Shown: piece after piece, positions 52,045 through 61,359 of the stretch
How positions within the stretch are numbered: position 1 is the stretch's first letter
How the letters are laid out: every line of letters begins with the position of its first letter
Source of the DNA: Nitrospira sp.
Lineage (GTDB): Bacteria; Nitrospirota; Nitrospiria; Nitrospirales; Nitrospiraceae
Length of the DNA stretch: 64,000 nt
Assembly (NCBI GenBank): GCA_005116955.1
Contig: SWDI01000003.1
Coordinates: 82,208 to 146,207 of the forward strand
Direction: 5' to 3'
Position numbers and translations under genes: made by a program
Notes under the pieces: model-generated
What the model was told of the DNA's origin: nothing
Seen by the model: the letters and a program-made list of their open reading frames with translations, nothing else
The model's database searches: none

Positions 52045-53079
52045 ATGCAAGCGCTCGTCAAAACAGCGACTGGACCCGGCTTAACGCTCACTGAATGGGC
52101 AGACCCAACTCCGGGACCACATGACGCGGTGGTGAAGGTGGCCGCGACCTCGTTATGTGGAACCGACGCCCATATCTATCGTTGGGACGAATGGGCACAA
52201 CAGCGGATTCGTCCGCCACGGATCATTGGCCATGAATTGTGCGGGCACGTCGTGGAAGTGGGACGGAATGTGACTCTTGTAAAGGTAGGCGATTACGTTG
52301 CGGCCGAGTCGCATCTGACCTGTGGAGCCTGTTTCCAGTGCCGCACCGGACAGGCGCATGTGTGCAAGAATTACAAGATTCTTGGGATCGATCAGGATGG
52401 CTCCTTTGCCCAGTATGTTGCCTTGCCTGAGGGGGTTTTGTGGCACACGGCTCCAGACATTCCCCCAGAGTTAGCCTGTGTGCAGGAGCCGCTTGGGAAT
52501 GCAGTCGATGCTGCGCTCGCCGAAGATCTCACCGGCCACACGGTATTGATCACGGGGTGTGGCCCAACCGGTTTATTTGCCGCGGCTGTCGCGCGAACCG
52601 CCGGTGCTGCAACTATTATCGCGTCTGATGTCAGTGACTACCGGCTGGGTTTGGCGAAGCAGGTTGGGGCGGATCATGTTCTCAACGCGAGGACCGAGTC
52701 GCCGGAGCATGTGGCCGCAGCCATTCTTGAGATGACTGCTGGTGAAGGGGTCGATGCCTCGCTGGAGATGTCGGGAGATCCTACGGCGTTACATCAAGCC
52801 TTTCGTGCGGTGAAGAACGGTGGCCGAGTGACTTTGTTTGGTATCCCGACCGGTCCGGTGAGCTTCGATCTGCCGAACGAAATGATTTTTAAGGGGATCC
52901 GCGTCTATGGGATCACCGGACGGCGCCTGTTCAGCACGTGGTACCGGCTGGCAGGTCTCTTTAAAGCCGGTCTTAATATTCGGCCAATCGTGACCCACTC
53001 GTTTCCGCTGAAAGAGTTTGCGACCGGGTTTGAGTTGATTCAGTCGGGTCAGTGCGGCAAAGTGGTGTTGTTTCCGTGA
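52045..53079 (+). CDS. tdh: L-threonine 3-dehydrogenase
   Basis: A 344-residue MDR dehydrogenase: LCGTDAHIYRWDEWAQ, GHELCGHVVEVG and the structural zinc set CGACFQC..AHVC, then GCGPTGLFAAAVARTAGA. The DAHIYRWDEWAQ box is the threonine dehydrogenase signature. It oxidises threonine to 2-amino-3-ketobutyrate with NAD+. ATG at 52045 is the family-like start. The kbl gene follows 90 bases later, confirming the pathway. Confidence 0.92.
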   Translation: MQALVKTATGPGLTLTEWADPTPGPHDAVVKVAATSLCGTDAHIYRWDEWAQQRIRPPRIIGHELCGHVVEVGRNVTLVKVGDYVAAESHLTCGACFQCRTGQAHVCKNYKILGIDQDGSFAQYVALPEGVLWHTAPDIPPELACVQEPLGNAVDAALAEDLTGHTVLITGCGPTGLFAAAVARTAGAATIIASDVSDYRLGLAKQVGADHVLNARTESPEHVAAAILEMTAGEGVDASLEMSGDPTALHQAFRAVKNGGRVTLFGIPTGPVSFDLPNEMIFKGIRVYGITGRRLFSTWYRLAGLFKAGLNIRPIVTHSFPLKEFATGFELIQSGQCGKVVLFP

Positions 53080-53169
53080 GCGATGCATCGGCTGATCTGA
53101 TGATCTGTTGAGTCTTCGGAAATCTATCAGGCCGATAGATCAACAGATTCTAAGCGATATCCATTCAAG

Positions 53170-54360
53170 ATGGCCTACGACTCACTCAAACAGGTTCTCA
53201 GTGCCCAACTCGCCGACATCCGCGCCAAAGGCCTCTATAAAACAGAACGGCGTATTCTGGGGCCGCAAGGCTCGGACCTCCTGGTATCACAAGGTACCGT
53301 TCTAAACCTCTGCGCGAACAACTATCTCGGTCTCGCGAATCATCCGGCCATCGTGCAGGCGGCTCACAATGGGCTGAAAACCCATGGCTACGGTATGGCT
53401 TCTGTGCGGTTTATTTGCGGTACGCAGGATTTGCACAAGCAGCTGGAACGGGCCGTCAGCGACTTTCTCGGCACCGAGGACACCATCCTCTACAGTTCCT
53501 GCTTCGACGCGAACGGGGGCCTGTTCGAAGTGTTGTTGGATGAGGAGGATGCCGTCATCAGCGACGCCTTGAACCATGCCAGCCTGATCGACGGCATCAG
53601 ACTTTGCAAGGCCAAACGATTTCGCTACGCCCATTCCGACATGGCAGACCTCGAAACGCGACTTCAGGAAGCGGGTGAGTGCCGCTTGCGACTGATCGTC
53701 ACCGATGGGGTGTTCTCGATGGATGGCGATCTGGCCAAACTGGACCGGATCGTGGAGCTGGCGGAACGGTATGATGCGGCAGTGGTGGTTGATGATAGCC
53801 ATGCCACAGGGGTTCTGGGTCCGAAGGGCCGGGGGACGCCGGCTCATTTTGGGGTTGCCGACCGCATCGAGATGGTGACAAGCACCTTGGGGAAAACGCT
53901 CGGTGGCGCGACCGGCGGGTTTACATCCGGCAAAGCCGAGGCGATCGAGTTGCTGCGTCAACGATCACGACCCTATCTGTTCTCGAACTCGCTTCCTCCG
54001 CCTATCGTAGCTGGTGCGTTGTGCGCGCTTGATCTTGTGAAACGGGGTGACCATCTCAGAGAGGCGCTTCAGGCTCACGCCGTTTACTTCAGAGGGGAGC
54101 TGACCGCGCTCGGGTTCCGGCTCGTGCCGGGCGAGCATCCTATCATTCCTGTGCTGTTGGGTGATGCCGCCCTTGCGACTGCAATGGCGGAGGCGTTGCT
54201 GACAGAAGGGGTCTATGTCGTGGGATTCAGTTATCCGGTGGTGCCGCAAGGACAGGCGAGGATCCGGACTCAAATGTCGGCAGCCCATACAAGGATGCAG
54301 TTGCAACAGGCCGTGGCGGCGTTTGCGAAGGTGGGTCGTGCGCTCGGCGTGATCCAGTAA
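53170..54360 (+). CDS. kbl: Glycine C-acetyltransferase (2-amino-3-ketobutyrate CoA ligase)
   Basis: A 396-residue alpha-oxoamine synthase. [10 protein letters not shown] near residue 57, substrate strand [31 protein letters not shown], and the PLP-lysine in [14 protein letters not shown] near residue 244. It splits 2-amino-3-ketobutyrate with CoA into glycine and acetyl-CoA. Together with tdh it converts threonine to glycine. Confidence 0.94.
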   Translation: MAYDSLKQVLSAQLADIRAKGLYKTERRILGPQGSDLLVSQGTVLNLCANNYLGLANHPAIVQAAHNGLKTHGYGMASVRFICGTQDLHKQLERAVSDFLGTEDTILYSSCFDANGGLFEVLLDEEDAVISDALNHASLIDGIRLCKAKRFRYAHSDMADLETRLQEAGECRLRLIVTDGVFSMDGDLAKLDRIVELAERYDAAVVVDDSHATGVLGPKGRGTPAHFGVADRIEMVTSTLGKTLGGATGGFTSGKAEAIELLRQRSRPYLFSNSLPPPIVAGALCALDLVKRGDHLREALQAHAVYFRGELTALGFRLVPGEHPIIPVLLGDAALATAMAEALLTEGVYVVGFSYPVVPQGQARIRTQMSAAHTRMQLQQAVAAFAKVGRALGVIQ

Positions 54361-54385
54361 CCTGCCTCAATTCAACTTCTCAGAA

Positions 54386-54414
54386 TTGACATTTCACAAT
54401 CAGGTCAGTATCCT
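54386..54414 (+). promoter_or_regulatory. Promoter upstream of rplI
   Basis: TTGACA (54386-54391), a 17-base spacer and TATCCT (54409-54414), 32 bases before the rplI ATG. It fits a sigma-70-type promoter serving rplI and probably glyA. Confidence 0.65.
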
Positions 54415-54445
54415 CGGCTACTTTATCTAGTGAAGGAGTATGGGT

Positions 54446-54916
54446 ATGAAAGTCATTCTTCAAGAGACCCTGGAAGGGGTGGGGCATCTCGGCGATCTCA
54501 TTAACGTCGCCGATGGGTTTGCGAGAAACTATCTGTTACCGCGCCGGAAGGCCGTTGAGGCCGATGGTCGGAGCATCAAGGCCTTTGAACATGCCAAGCG
54601 AGTGGCAGCCGAGAAGGCTAAGAAGGAAACGCTGGAAATTGAATCCTACGCCAAGAAGGTGTCGGCTGTTGAGCTGACGATCGAAGCGCAGGTCGGCAAA
54701 GACGACAAGATGTTCGGCTCTGTTACGACCAAAGACATCGCAGAAGGATTGGCGGCACACGGTGTCACGGTGGATCGGCGAAAGATTCAATTGGCGCAAC
54801 CGATCAAGGAACTTGGGACTGTGGCCGTGCCCATCAAGATGCCCAGAGATGTGGTGGCGACGGTGAAGGTCCACGTGGTGAAGAAGCAAGAGGCAGAAGA
54901 ACCTTCCGCTTCATGA
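54446..54916 (+). CDS. rplI: Ribosomal protein L9
   Basis: A 156-residue L9: MKVILQETLEGVGHLGDLINVADGFARNYLLPR start (RNA-binding N-domain), the long helix, then the C-domain with MFGSVTTKDIAEGL. AAGGAG seven bases upstream favours the ATG at 54446 over 54440. It is followed by glyA 18 bases later; the two likely share a transcript. Confidence 0.95.
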   Translation: MKVILQETLEGVGHLGDLINVADGFARNYLLPRRKAVEADGRSIKAFEHAKRVAAEKAKKETLEIESYAKKVSAVELTIEAQVGKDDKMFGSVTTKDIAEGLAAHGVTVDRRKIQLAQPIKELGTVAVPIKMPRDVVATVKVHVVKKQEAEEPSAS

Positions 54917-54934
54917 TGAAGGGGTGATGACAGC

Positions 54935-56200
54935 ATGATGCAGGACGCGATCGGCTCATTGGATGCACTGAAGGCGGTAGACCCCGCTGTCTATGCCGCG
55001 ATTGAGTCTGAAGAGGTTCGGCAACGTGAGAAGTTGCTCTTGATTGCCTCGGAGAATTTCGCCAGCCCAGCGGTGCTTGCCGCCCAGGGCTCGCTGCTCA
55101 CCAATAAATACGCCGAAGGCTACTCGGGCAAGCGCTATTACGGTGGCTGTCAGCATGCTGATGCCGTCGAAGACTTAGCTGTTCAGCGGTGCAAGCAGAT
55201 TTTTGGTGCCGAACACGTCAATGTCCAGCCGCATTCCGGATCACAGGCCAATATGGCGGCCTATCTGTCAGTCTTAAAACCGGGCGATACAATTCTCGGG
55301 ATGGATCTGGCTCAGGGCGGCCATTTGACGCATGGCAGCAAGGTCAACTTCTCCGGCATTCTCTTTCGGGTCTTCTCCTATGGCGTTGATCGCCAGACCG
55401 AAACCATCGACTATGATGCGGTGCAGAAGGTGGCAGAGGAATGCCGTCCAAAGATGATCGTGGTCGGGGCTAGCGCGTATGCCCGCATACTTGATTTTCC
55501 TCGATTCCAGCAGATCGCCAAATCAGTCGGCGCCTATCTGTTGGTCGATATCGCGCATATTGCCGGCCTCATTGCAGCTGGGCTTCACCCCAATCCCGTG
55601 CCCTATGCCGACTTTGTGACCACGACGACCCATAAAACTCTGCGTGGCCCGCGTGGGGGTGTGACGATGTGCAAAGCCGAGTACGCCAAGGGGGTCGATA
55701 AGCTGGTGTTTCCTGGATTACAAGGCGGACCGCTCATGCACGTGATCGCGGCAAAAGCTGTTGCGTTTCAAGAGGCCCTCTCTCCAGGGTTCAAGCGCTA
55801 TCAACAGCAAGTGTTGGCCAATGCGAAGGCCTTGGCGCAGGGGTTGGTCGAGCGTGGGTATAAGATCGTCTCCGGGGGGACTGATACCCATCTGATGCTC
55901 CTCAACTTGTCGAATAAAGGGATTACGGGGAAAGATGCCGATGCGGCGCTCGATGCCGCCGGGATTATCGTCAACAAGAACGCTGTGCCGTACGATGAGA
56001 AGCCACCGGCCGTGGCCAGCGGAATTCGCCTTGGAGCGCCGATCGTGTCCACGCGCGGCATGCGCGAGCCCGAGATGCAGCAGATCGTGGGATTAGTCGA
56101 CCGCGTGCTGCTGCATCGGCAAGAGCCAGCCGTGCTGGAGGAAGTACGGGTTGAGGCGAAGGCGTTGAACAGTCGGTTTCCCTTCATCCATCAATACTAA
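54935..56200 (+). CDS. glyA: Serine hydroxymethyltransferase
   Basis: A 421-residue PLP enzyme: [28 protein letters not shown], the PLP-lysine in [14 protein letters not shown], and [18 protein letters not shown]. It interconverts glycine and serine with tetrahydrofolate, yielding one-carbon units. It lies downstream of tdh-kbl, which supply glycine from threonine. The length is normal. The nrdR gene follows 32 bases later. Confidence 0.96.
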   Translation: MMQDAIGSLDALKAVDPAVYAAIESEEVRQREKLLLIASENFASPAVLAAQGSLLTNKYAEGYSGKRYYGGCQHADAVEDLAVQRCKQIFGAEHVNVQPHSGSQANMAAYLSVLKPGDTILGMDLAQGGHLTHGSKVNFSGILFRVFSYGVDRQTETIDYDAVQKVAEECRPKMIVVGASAYARILDFPRFQQIAKSVGAYLLVDIAHIAGLIAAGLHPNPVPYADFVTTTTHKTLRGPRGGVTMCKAEYAKGVDKLVFPGLQGGPLMHVIAAKAVAFQEALSPGFKRYQQQVLANAKALAQGLVERGYKIVSGGTDTHLMLLNLSNKGITGKDADAALDAAGIIVNKNAVPYDEKPPAVASGIRLGAPIVSTRGMREPEMQQIVGLVDRVLLHRQEPAVLEEVRVEAKALNSRFPFIHQY

Positions 56201-56232
56201 CCAGCCGCTAGTAAGAGGACGGGTCGCCGCCG

Positions 56233-56697
56233 GTGAAATGTCCGTTCTGCGATGAACTCGAAGACAAGGTCGTTGATTCTCGCATGGCTAAGGAAGGCGA
56301 GGTCATCCGCCGCCGCCGCGAGTGCCTTGGTTGTAAACGCCGCTATACCACCTACGAGCGAGTTGAAGAAATACTCCCGGTCGTGGTGAAGAAGGACGGC
56401 CGCCGCGAGTCATTTGACCGCAACAAGATTCTCGTCGGGCTGAAAAAGGCTTGTGAAAAGCGGCCGATCAGTATTGGCACCATTGAGGCCGTCACCGACC
56501 GGATAGAAAAACGGATTCAGGAGATGGGCGAGACGGAGATTCAAAGTCGGGTTGTCGGTGAGGAAGTCATGAAGGAGTTACATCAGCTGGATCAGGTCGC
56601 CTATGTCCGGTTTGCATCCGTGTATCGAGAGTTTAAGGGCATCGACCAATTTATGGACGAGTTACAAACGCTTGCTCAGCACCGGCGTGAGAGTTAA
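56233..56697 (+). CDS. nrdR: Transcriptional repressor NrdR
   Basis: A 154-residue NrdR: zinc ribbon [15 protein letters not shown]...[17 protein letters not shown] and the ATP-cone ([16 protein letters not shown]...). NrdR senses dATP/ATP and represses ribonucleotide reductase genes by binding NrdR boxes. The start is GTG at 56233. It is often found beside glyA, as here. No NrdR box is evident within the window. Confidence 0.95.
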   Translation: MKCPFCDELEDKVVDSRMAKEGEVIRRRRECLGCKRRYTTYERVEEILPVVVKKDGRRESFDRNKILVGLKKACEKRPISIGTIEAVTDRIEKRIQEMGETEIQSRVVGEEVMKELHQLDQVAYVRFASVYREFKGIDQFMDELQTLAQHRRES

Positions 56698-56808
56698 GAC
56701 GTACCGTCTGGATCCCTCAGCCCCTCTCTCCCCGCCTTGTTCAGGTTCTCCGATTCGACCGGTGTTCGTCGTGAACTCCGACAAGCCCAGTCCAGGAAGT
56801 GCCTCTTG

Positions 56809-57903
56809 ATGAAGAAGCCACTCTCTCAGCGTGCTCGGCGAAACCCGTCAACCTCCGGGGCGACAAACGTTGCCATTATCGGCGCCGGTCGCGGAGGGGC
56901 GGCGCTGATGGAGATCTTTGCAAACGATCCCCTCGTGCGGATTGTCGGTGTCGCGGAGCTCGATCCGAAAGCCCCAGGGCTGGAACTGGCGCGACAGTTC
57001 GGAATCCCGATCACGCAGGACTATCGGCAGCTCCTCGCGATGGAGCGCGTCGATCTGATCATCGATGTGTCGGGTGATGCAGAGGTCAGGAGGTTTCTTG
57101 AGGATTTTCATCGAATGGGTGTCACTATCATCGGCGGCGCCAGTGCAAAATTCATGTGGGAGCTGATCGGCGCTCGTATTCGCGCGACGGCGGAGATCGA
57201 GAAGACGCTGAACAAATATCAATCCTTGTATCGGTTGTATGTGAAAGAGACTGGGGCGGCAGTGACGGAGGAGCGGACCAGAATTGCTTGCGAGATCCAC
57301 GACGGCTTTGTGCAGAGTTTGGCGGGTGTGAATTTCAAGCTAGATTTGTGCCAGGAACTCATCCGGAAGAAATCACGGGCCAGTTTGGCCACCATCAAGG
57401 AGAGCAAGGCTCAGCTGAAGTTAGCCATCCAGGAAGCCCGCCAAGTGATTTTCAACCTGCGTCCCCTGCACTACGACAAGATGGAATTGATTCCGGCCCT
57501 GACGAATTATTTCAAGTCGTATCAGCTCCAGACCCACATCACCACGAAGTTTTCTGTGAGCGGAGATGAGCAGATTCTCTTCCCACGGACGAAAATCTTT
57601 CTCTTTCGCATTATTCAGGAGGCTTTGAGCAACGTGCAAAAACATGCACGGGCTGATCGAGTCTCGATCAAGCTGGACATCGAGATGGAGCTGTTGCACG
57701 TCACCATTGCCGACAATGGAATCGGATTCGATCTGGAGGCCGTGCTGCGCGACCCTGAAAAGTGGGATCATTTCGGAATCAAGGGCATCTTAGAACGAGC
57801 TCGACTGGTGGGAGGAGAGGGGCTCGTCCAATCGAAGCCGGGGAAGGGCACGAAAATCATCGTCAAGGTGCCGCTGGGGCATCGAGAGGAGAGGGAGGAG
57901 TAA
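56809..57903 (+). CDS. Rossmann-domain/NarL-family histidine kinase fusion
   Basis: A 364-residue soluble kinase. Residues 20-125 form an NAD(P)-binding Rossmann fold like an oxidoreductase N-terminus (NVAIIGAGRGGAALMEIF, VGVAELDPKAPGLELARQFGI, VDLIIDVSGDAEVR). Then a short helix and a HisKA_3 domain with the phosphorylatable His (RIACEIHDGFVQ, H164), and a HATPase (QEALSNVQKHA, DNGIGFD near 302, GIKGILERARLVGG, GKGTKI). No membrane segment or PAS domain. It is predicted to sense a dinucleotide or similar ligand and phosphorylate the response regulator whose start overlaps its stop by one base. Confidence 0.85.
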   Translation: MKKPLSQRARRNPSTSGATNVAIIGAGRGGAALMEIFANDPLVRIVGVAELDPKAPGLELARQFGIPITQDYRQLLAMERVDLIIDVSGDAEVRRFLEDFHRMGVTIIGGASAKFMWELIGARIRATAEIEKTLNKYQSLYRLYVKETGAAVTEERTRIACEIHDGFVQSLAGVNFKLDLCQELIRKKSRASLATIKESKAQLKLAIQEARQVIFNLRPLHYDKMELIPALTNYFKSYQLQTHITTKFSVSGDEQILFPRTKIFLFRIIQEALSNVQKHARADRVSIKLDIEMELLHVTIADNGIGFDLEAVLRDPEKWDHFGIKGILERARLVGGEGLVQSKPGKGTKIIVKVPLGHREEREE

Positions 57904-58574
57904 TGGAGAAAATCAAGGTGCTGATTGCCGACGATCACCGAGTGGTTCGGGAAGGCTTGGCAGCCATTCTGAAGACCAAAGAGGACATTCACGTCATCGG
58001 CGAAGCACAAGACGGTGCGGAGGCCGTCGAAAAAGCCCGCGCCTTGCTTCCGGATGTGATCCTGATGGATGTCAGCATGCCACGGATGGGAGGCGTCGAG
58101 GCCACCAGACAAGTCAAACGCGAGTTTCCGCACATTGGCATTGTGGCGTTGACCATGTATGAAGAACAACAGTACATCTTCGATCTTGTCCGTGCGGGCG
58201 CGACAGGCTATCTCTTGAAAGACTCTGAATCGTCACAAATCGTGGCGGCCATTCGAGCGATCTCTCGAGGTGAATCGCTGATCCATCCGTCCGTCGCCAG
58301 TAAAATCTTGGCGGAGTTCTCATTGATGGCCCAAAAGAAGGGGAAAAAACCATCCTGGGCTGAGCATGATCTGACGGAGCGAGAGATTACGGTGTTACGA
58401 TTGGTGGCCGACGGGAAAACCAACAAAGAGATCGCCAATAACCTTGATCTGAGCGAAAAGACGGTCAAGAATCACGTCCGGAACATCTTCCATAAACTAC
58501 AAGTCTATGATCGCACGCAAGCGGCTATCACCGCCATCCGCAAGGGCCTGATCGAGCTGGATCCGAAGCGGTAG
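57903..58574 (+). CDS. NarL/LuxR-type response regulator
   Basis: A 223-residue response regulator. Receiver with acidic pair DDH near 10, phospho-acceptor DVILMDVSMPRMGG (D54 region), and Lys in YLLKDSES near 106; then a LuxR-type HTH (LTEREITVLRLVADGKTNKEIANNLDLSEKTVKNHV). ATG at 57903 overlaps the kinase stop TAA by one base. It is the cognate partner of the Rossmann-kinase fusion by position. Target genes are unknown. Confidence 0.93.
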   Translation: MEKIKVLIADDHRVVREGLAAILKTKEDIHVIGEAQDGAEAVEKARALLPDVILMDVSMPRMGGVEATRQVKREFPHIGIVALTMYEEQQYIFDLVRAGATGYLLKDSESSQIVAAIRAISRGESLIHPSVASKILAEFSLMAQKKGKKPSWAEHDLTEREITVLRLVADGKTNKEIANNLDLSEKTVKNHVRNIFHKLQVYDRTQAAITAIRKGLIELDPKR

Positions 58575-58666
58575 GATTGATGCCCTGGTAGGTCAGGTTG
58601 GTGAACTGCGAGTCTTCCGAGGGGCTACTCACTCGAATAGCAACATGATTGCTTGCGGCGGCATGC

Positions 58667-59686
58667 TTAGCGAGAAGCTCTGGATACCTTGATCGTATAA
58701 GTTTTTGTAGTCACTCCATCCTGTGCTCTCACGGTAATCATGATTTCTGTGGTGGTTCCCAAGCCGAGCGGACTGCTCACGCTCCCGCTTGCAACGCCTG
58801 ATAGGGCGATCACGGAGCCCAAGGAGGACATCACCGAGTTCGCGTCCGACTTGGTCGCCGTCACTGTCAGGCTGTCGACGCTGGCCGGGACAGTGAGCTC
58901 ATAAGGCCCTGTGTTGTCGGCGGTAAAGCCGGGAATCAAATTTCCGGCACTCACGGTCAAAGCTGATAACGCAGCATTGCTCGAGGGGAGCGGTCGTTTC
59001 ACTGTGACCCTGTAGGTCTTTTCAGCGCCACTGGGTGCTCGTACGAGGATGGTAATGAGCGTGTCCGACCCTGGGGGCGTCAGCGGAGAAATCTCGCGTG
59101 ACTGACCGGAGCTGATTCCTTGTCCATTGATCATCAAGCTGGCATTTGAATCCTGAAGCGTCGCGGTGATGGTGAGACTGGAGGTACCGGTTGCCACGTC
59201 CACGGTATAGGTCAGCGTGCCCGGTGAAAACCCTGGAGTTAAACTACCTGAGGACACCGTCAGGTTCGACAACTCATTGTCGCCCGACAATGGGGCAGCC
59301 CGGTTCACCGTGATGATGTAGGAGCTTTGACTTCCGCTCTGCTCAGTGAGGACGATGGCGATATCATTGCTTGATGGTGGCAGATCGAGATTAACCGAGA
59401 AACTTCGGGTCGGGGTCCCATCGATCGTGATGTTGGTGCTGTTGTTTTCTGGCGTGGCGGTCACTGTCACGCTTGCGACGGTTGACGGGACGCTGAGTGT
59501 ATAGTTGGTGATCGCGCTTGAAAAAGCTGGTTGGAGTCCTGGCTCAGAGACCGACAAGCTAGAGAGCCTGACCTGTGGTCCTTCCGAGATCGACCCCGTA
59601 TCTTTGCAGCCGGAGGCACTGAGGACGACGGTCAGGGAAAGAATACTGACCAAACATTGTCCCACGGCGGTGACTGTACGGTGCAT
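58667..59686 (-). CDS. Cadherin-like repeat lipoprotein 1
   Basis: A 339-residue exported protein. Signal peptide and lipobox-like ASGC (Cys near residue 27), then GSISEGP and three cadherin-like beta-sandwich repeats (Pfam-type PF12733) of about 95 residues, each with an LS-L-VS-G-L-P-F...Y-V-V--.-V-VTAT pattern and an SYxITVNR or TYRVTVKR end. No enzyme domain. Predicted to sit on the outer membrane and act as a rigid spacer or binding surface. It is the first of four neighbouring paralogues on the same strand. Confidence 0.8.
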   Translation of the reverse strand: MHRTVTAVGQCLVSILSLTVVLSASGCKDTGSISEGPQVRLSSLSVSEPGLQPAFSSAITNYTLSVPSTVASVTVTATPENNSTNITIDGTPTRSFSVNLDLPPSSNDIAIVLTEQSGSQSSYIITVNRAAPLSGDNELSNLTVSSGSLTPGFSPGTLTYTVDVATGTSSLTITATLQDSNASLMINGQGISSGQSREISPLTPPGSDTLITILVRAPSGAEKTYRVTVKRPLPSSNAALSALTVSAGNLIPGFTADNTGPYELTVPASVDSLTVTATKSDANSVMSSLGSVIALSGVASGSVSSPLGLGTTTEIMITVRAQDGVTTKTYTIKVSRASR

Positions 59687-60013
59687 GTGATATCGGTCAC
59701 TTTCTAAGTAAGAACAACAAGCCTATGTATTGGGTGAACCCAAACGGTAGGTGTCGAGACTACGAGAGGGTTCAAAAGCGGCCTGTCAGAATTTGTTCAT
59801 GAGGCCGAGCAGTCCTTCATTCTATAACTGATCCAAGCAGTCGGGTCAACAGATCAGAACGAGAGATAGAAAGATTGTGAATGGTGCGAGAGAGGGCGTT
59901 GATGGTCAGCCAGGTCTCGCAGGCCTCTCACTGATAGCAGGGACAATTTGTTTCGATGGGTGTGTAAGAGGAAAAGAGTTGCGGCCGCTCCGGTTTGAAG
60001 CACAGAGCATTGT
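59687..60013. other. Intergenic region between cadherin-like genes 1 and 2
   Basis: About 330 bases with no ORF. It holds the upstream motif GGTCACTTTC (59695-59704) and GAACCCAAACG (59736-59746), both also present upstream of paralogue 3. Confidence 0.6.
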
Positions 60014-61024
60014 CTACCGGCGAGATCGAATGACGGTAACAGCGTAAGTCTTGGTACTCACGCCGTCTTGTGCGGTGACGGTGATGTCGACTTCGGTGCG
60101 TCTCCCCGTCAATGGGACGGAAATCTGCCCGGTCGGCGTCCCTGCCGAAGCGATCTCTGAACCAAACGCGAACATCACGGCATTGGGATCGGACTTCGTT
60201 GCCGAGATGATCACACTGTCCACGGTGTTATCAACATCAACTCGGTAGTTCAAGATTCCCGAAGCAAAATCCGGATCCAGGGAACCTGGACTCACGGTCA
60301 AGCTGGATAGAGCATCGTCGCTCGAAGGGGCCGCTCGTACGACGGTGACGGTATAGGCCCTTGAGGTTCCATTCGGCGCGGTGACGAGAACCGATATCAC
60401 CTTCGTTGTCCCCGGTCCATTGAGTGTGATCGTCGCTCGTCCTTCGTTCGGCACATCACCCGATATCACGGCATTTGCATCAGACTTGGTTGCGGAGACC
60501 GTCACTTCGGCGACAGCGGTGGCGACGTTCACACGGTAGTCCTGAGTTCCTGCAGAAAAAGGAGGAGATAAGGTACCTGGTGACAGGGTCAAACTCCTAA
60601 GAGTGTTATCCCCGCCAAGGGTTATCGCTCTCAGGGTCATCGTGTAGATCCTGGCTCTTCCATCGGGGGACGTGACGGTCAGTGAGATATCTTTGGTTGA
60701 CCCAGGGCCAGGGGGTGAAATCGTTGTTTGTCCGGTGGCTTGCCCTGCTGGGGCCGTGATTGCACCAGACAACACGTCATTCGCATCAGACTTCGTTGCC
60801 GAGACGGTGAGGTCAGGCGTGGCACTGGGCAGGTCAACGATGTAGCCGGTCGTTTCGCTAGCGAACGGCGGTTGGAGCGATGCGCTGGAGACTGAGAGGT
60901 CGGCGAGTTGAGGGCCTGGATCAATCGATCCTGTATCTTGACAGCCATACAGACCCAAGCCCATGGCTCCGGCGAAAAGCGTGATGGCCACATGTCGTAT
61001 TGGGATGATGTAGAAGCGTCGCAT
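60014..61024 (-). CDS. Cadherin-like repeat lipoprotein 2
   Basis: A 336-residue paralogue. Signal peptide with lipobox GLYGC (Cys near residue 28), then QDTGSIDPGPQ, closely matching the equivalent segment of paralogue 1, and three beta-sandwich repeats with ends TVVRA and TVIRS. Repeats contain ATKSDANAV-type motifs and PGSLDPDFASG-type openings shared with the others. Start at the ATG 61024; GTG at 61039 is possible. Same function guess as its neighbours. Confidence 0.78.
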   Translation of the reverse strand: MRRFYIIPIRHVAITLFAGAMGLGLYGCQDTGSIDPGPQLADLSVSSASLQPPFASETTGYIVDLPSATPDLTVSATKSDANDVLSGAITAPAGQATGQTTISPPGPGSTKDISLTVTSPDGRARIYTMTLRAITLGGDNTLRSLTLSPGTLSPPFSAGTQDYRVNVATAVAEVTVSATKSDANAVISGDVPNEGRATITLNGPGTTKVISVLVTAPNGTSRAYTVTVVRAAPSSDDALSSLTVSPGSLDPDFASGILNYRVDVDNTVDSVIISATKSDPNAVMFAFGSEIASAGTPTGQISVPLTGRRTEVDITVTAQDGVSTKTYAVTVIRSRR

Positions 61025-61039
61025 GTTGGACCCAATCAC

Positions 61040-61359
61040 GTTCTTGCGCTGGATAGACTGTTGGGTCCAGCCGCCTGTGTGAACCAGAAGGGTAGAGGCA
61101 GATATTACGAAAGGGTTCCTGAATAGATCTATCCCTACTTGCGTATGGAGAAGTAGGGCGCGTGCAGGGTGGTCTCTAACTGGTGGAGGTCAACGGATGG
61201 ATCGAAAGATAGGAAGGGTACCAATGGTGGGAGAGGGAATACCCGTCGGTGATGGAGAGCTATTCCTATGCCGGTTCTCCTCGCCGTTGGCGGTCTTGTG
61301 CGCACACAGGATTTCACAACCCCCGGGGGCGAAAACTATGAGAGTACCCCGCCTGATGT
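61040..61359. other. Intergenic region between cadherin-like genes 2 and 3
   Basis: About 320 bases. No ORF of note and no copy of the GGTCACTTTC motif found by eye. It presumably contains the promoter of paralogue 2. Confidence 0.5.
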
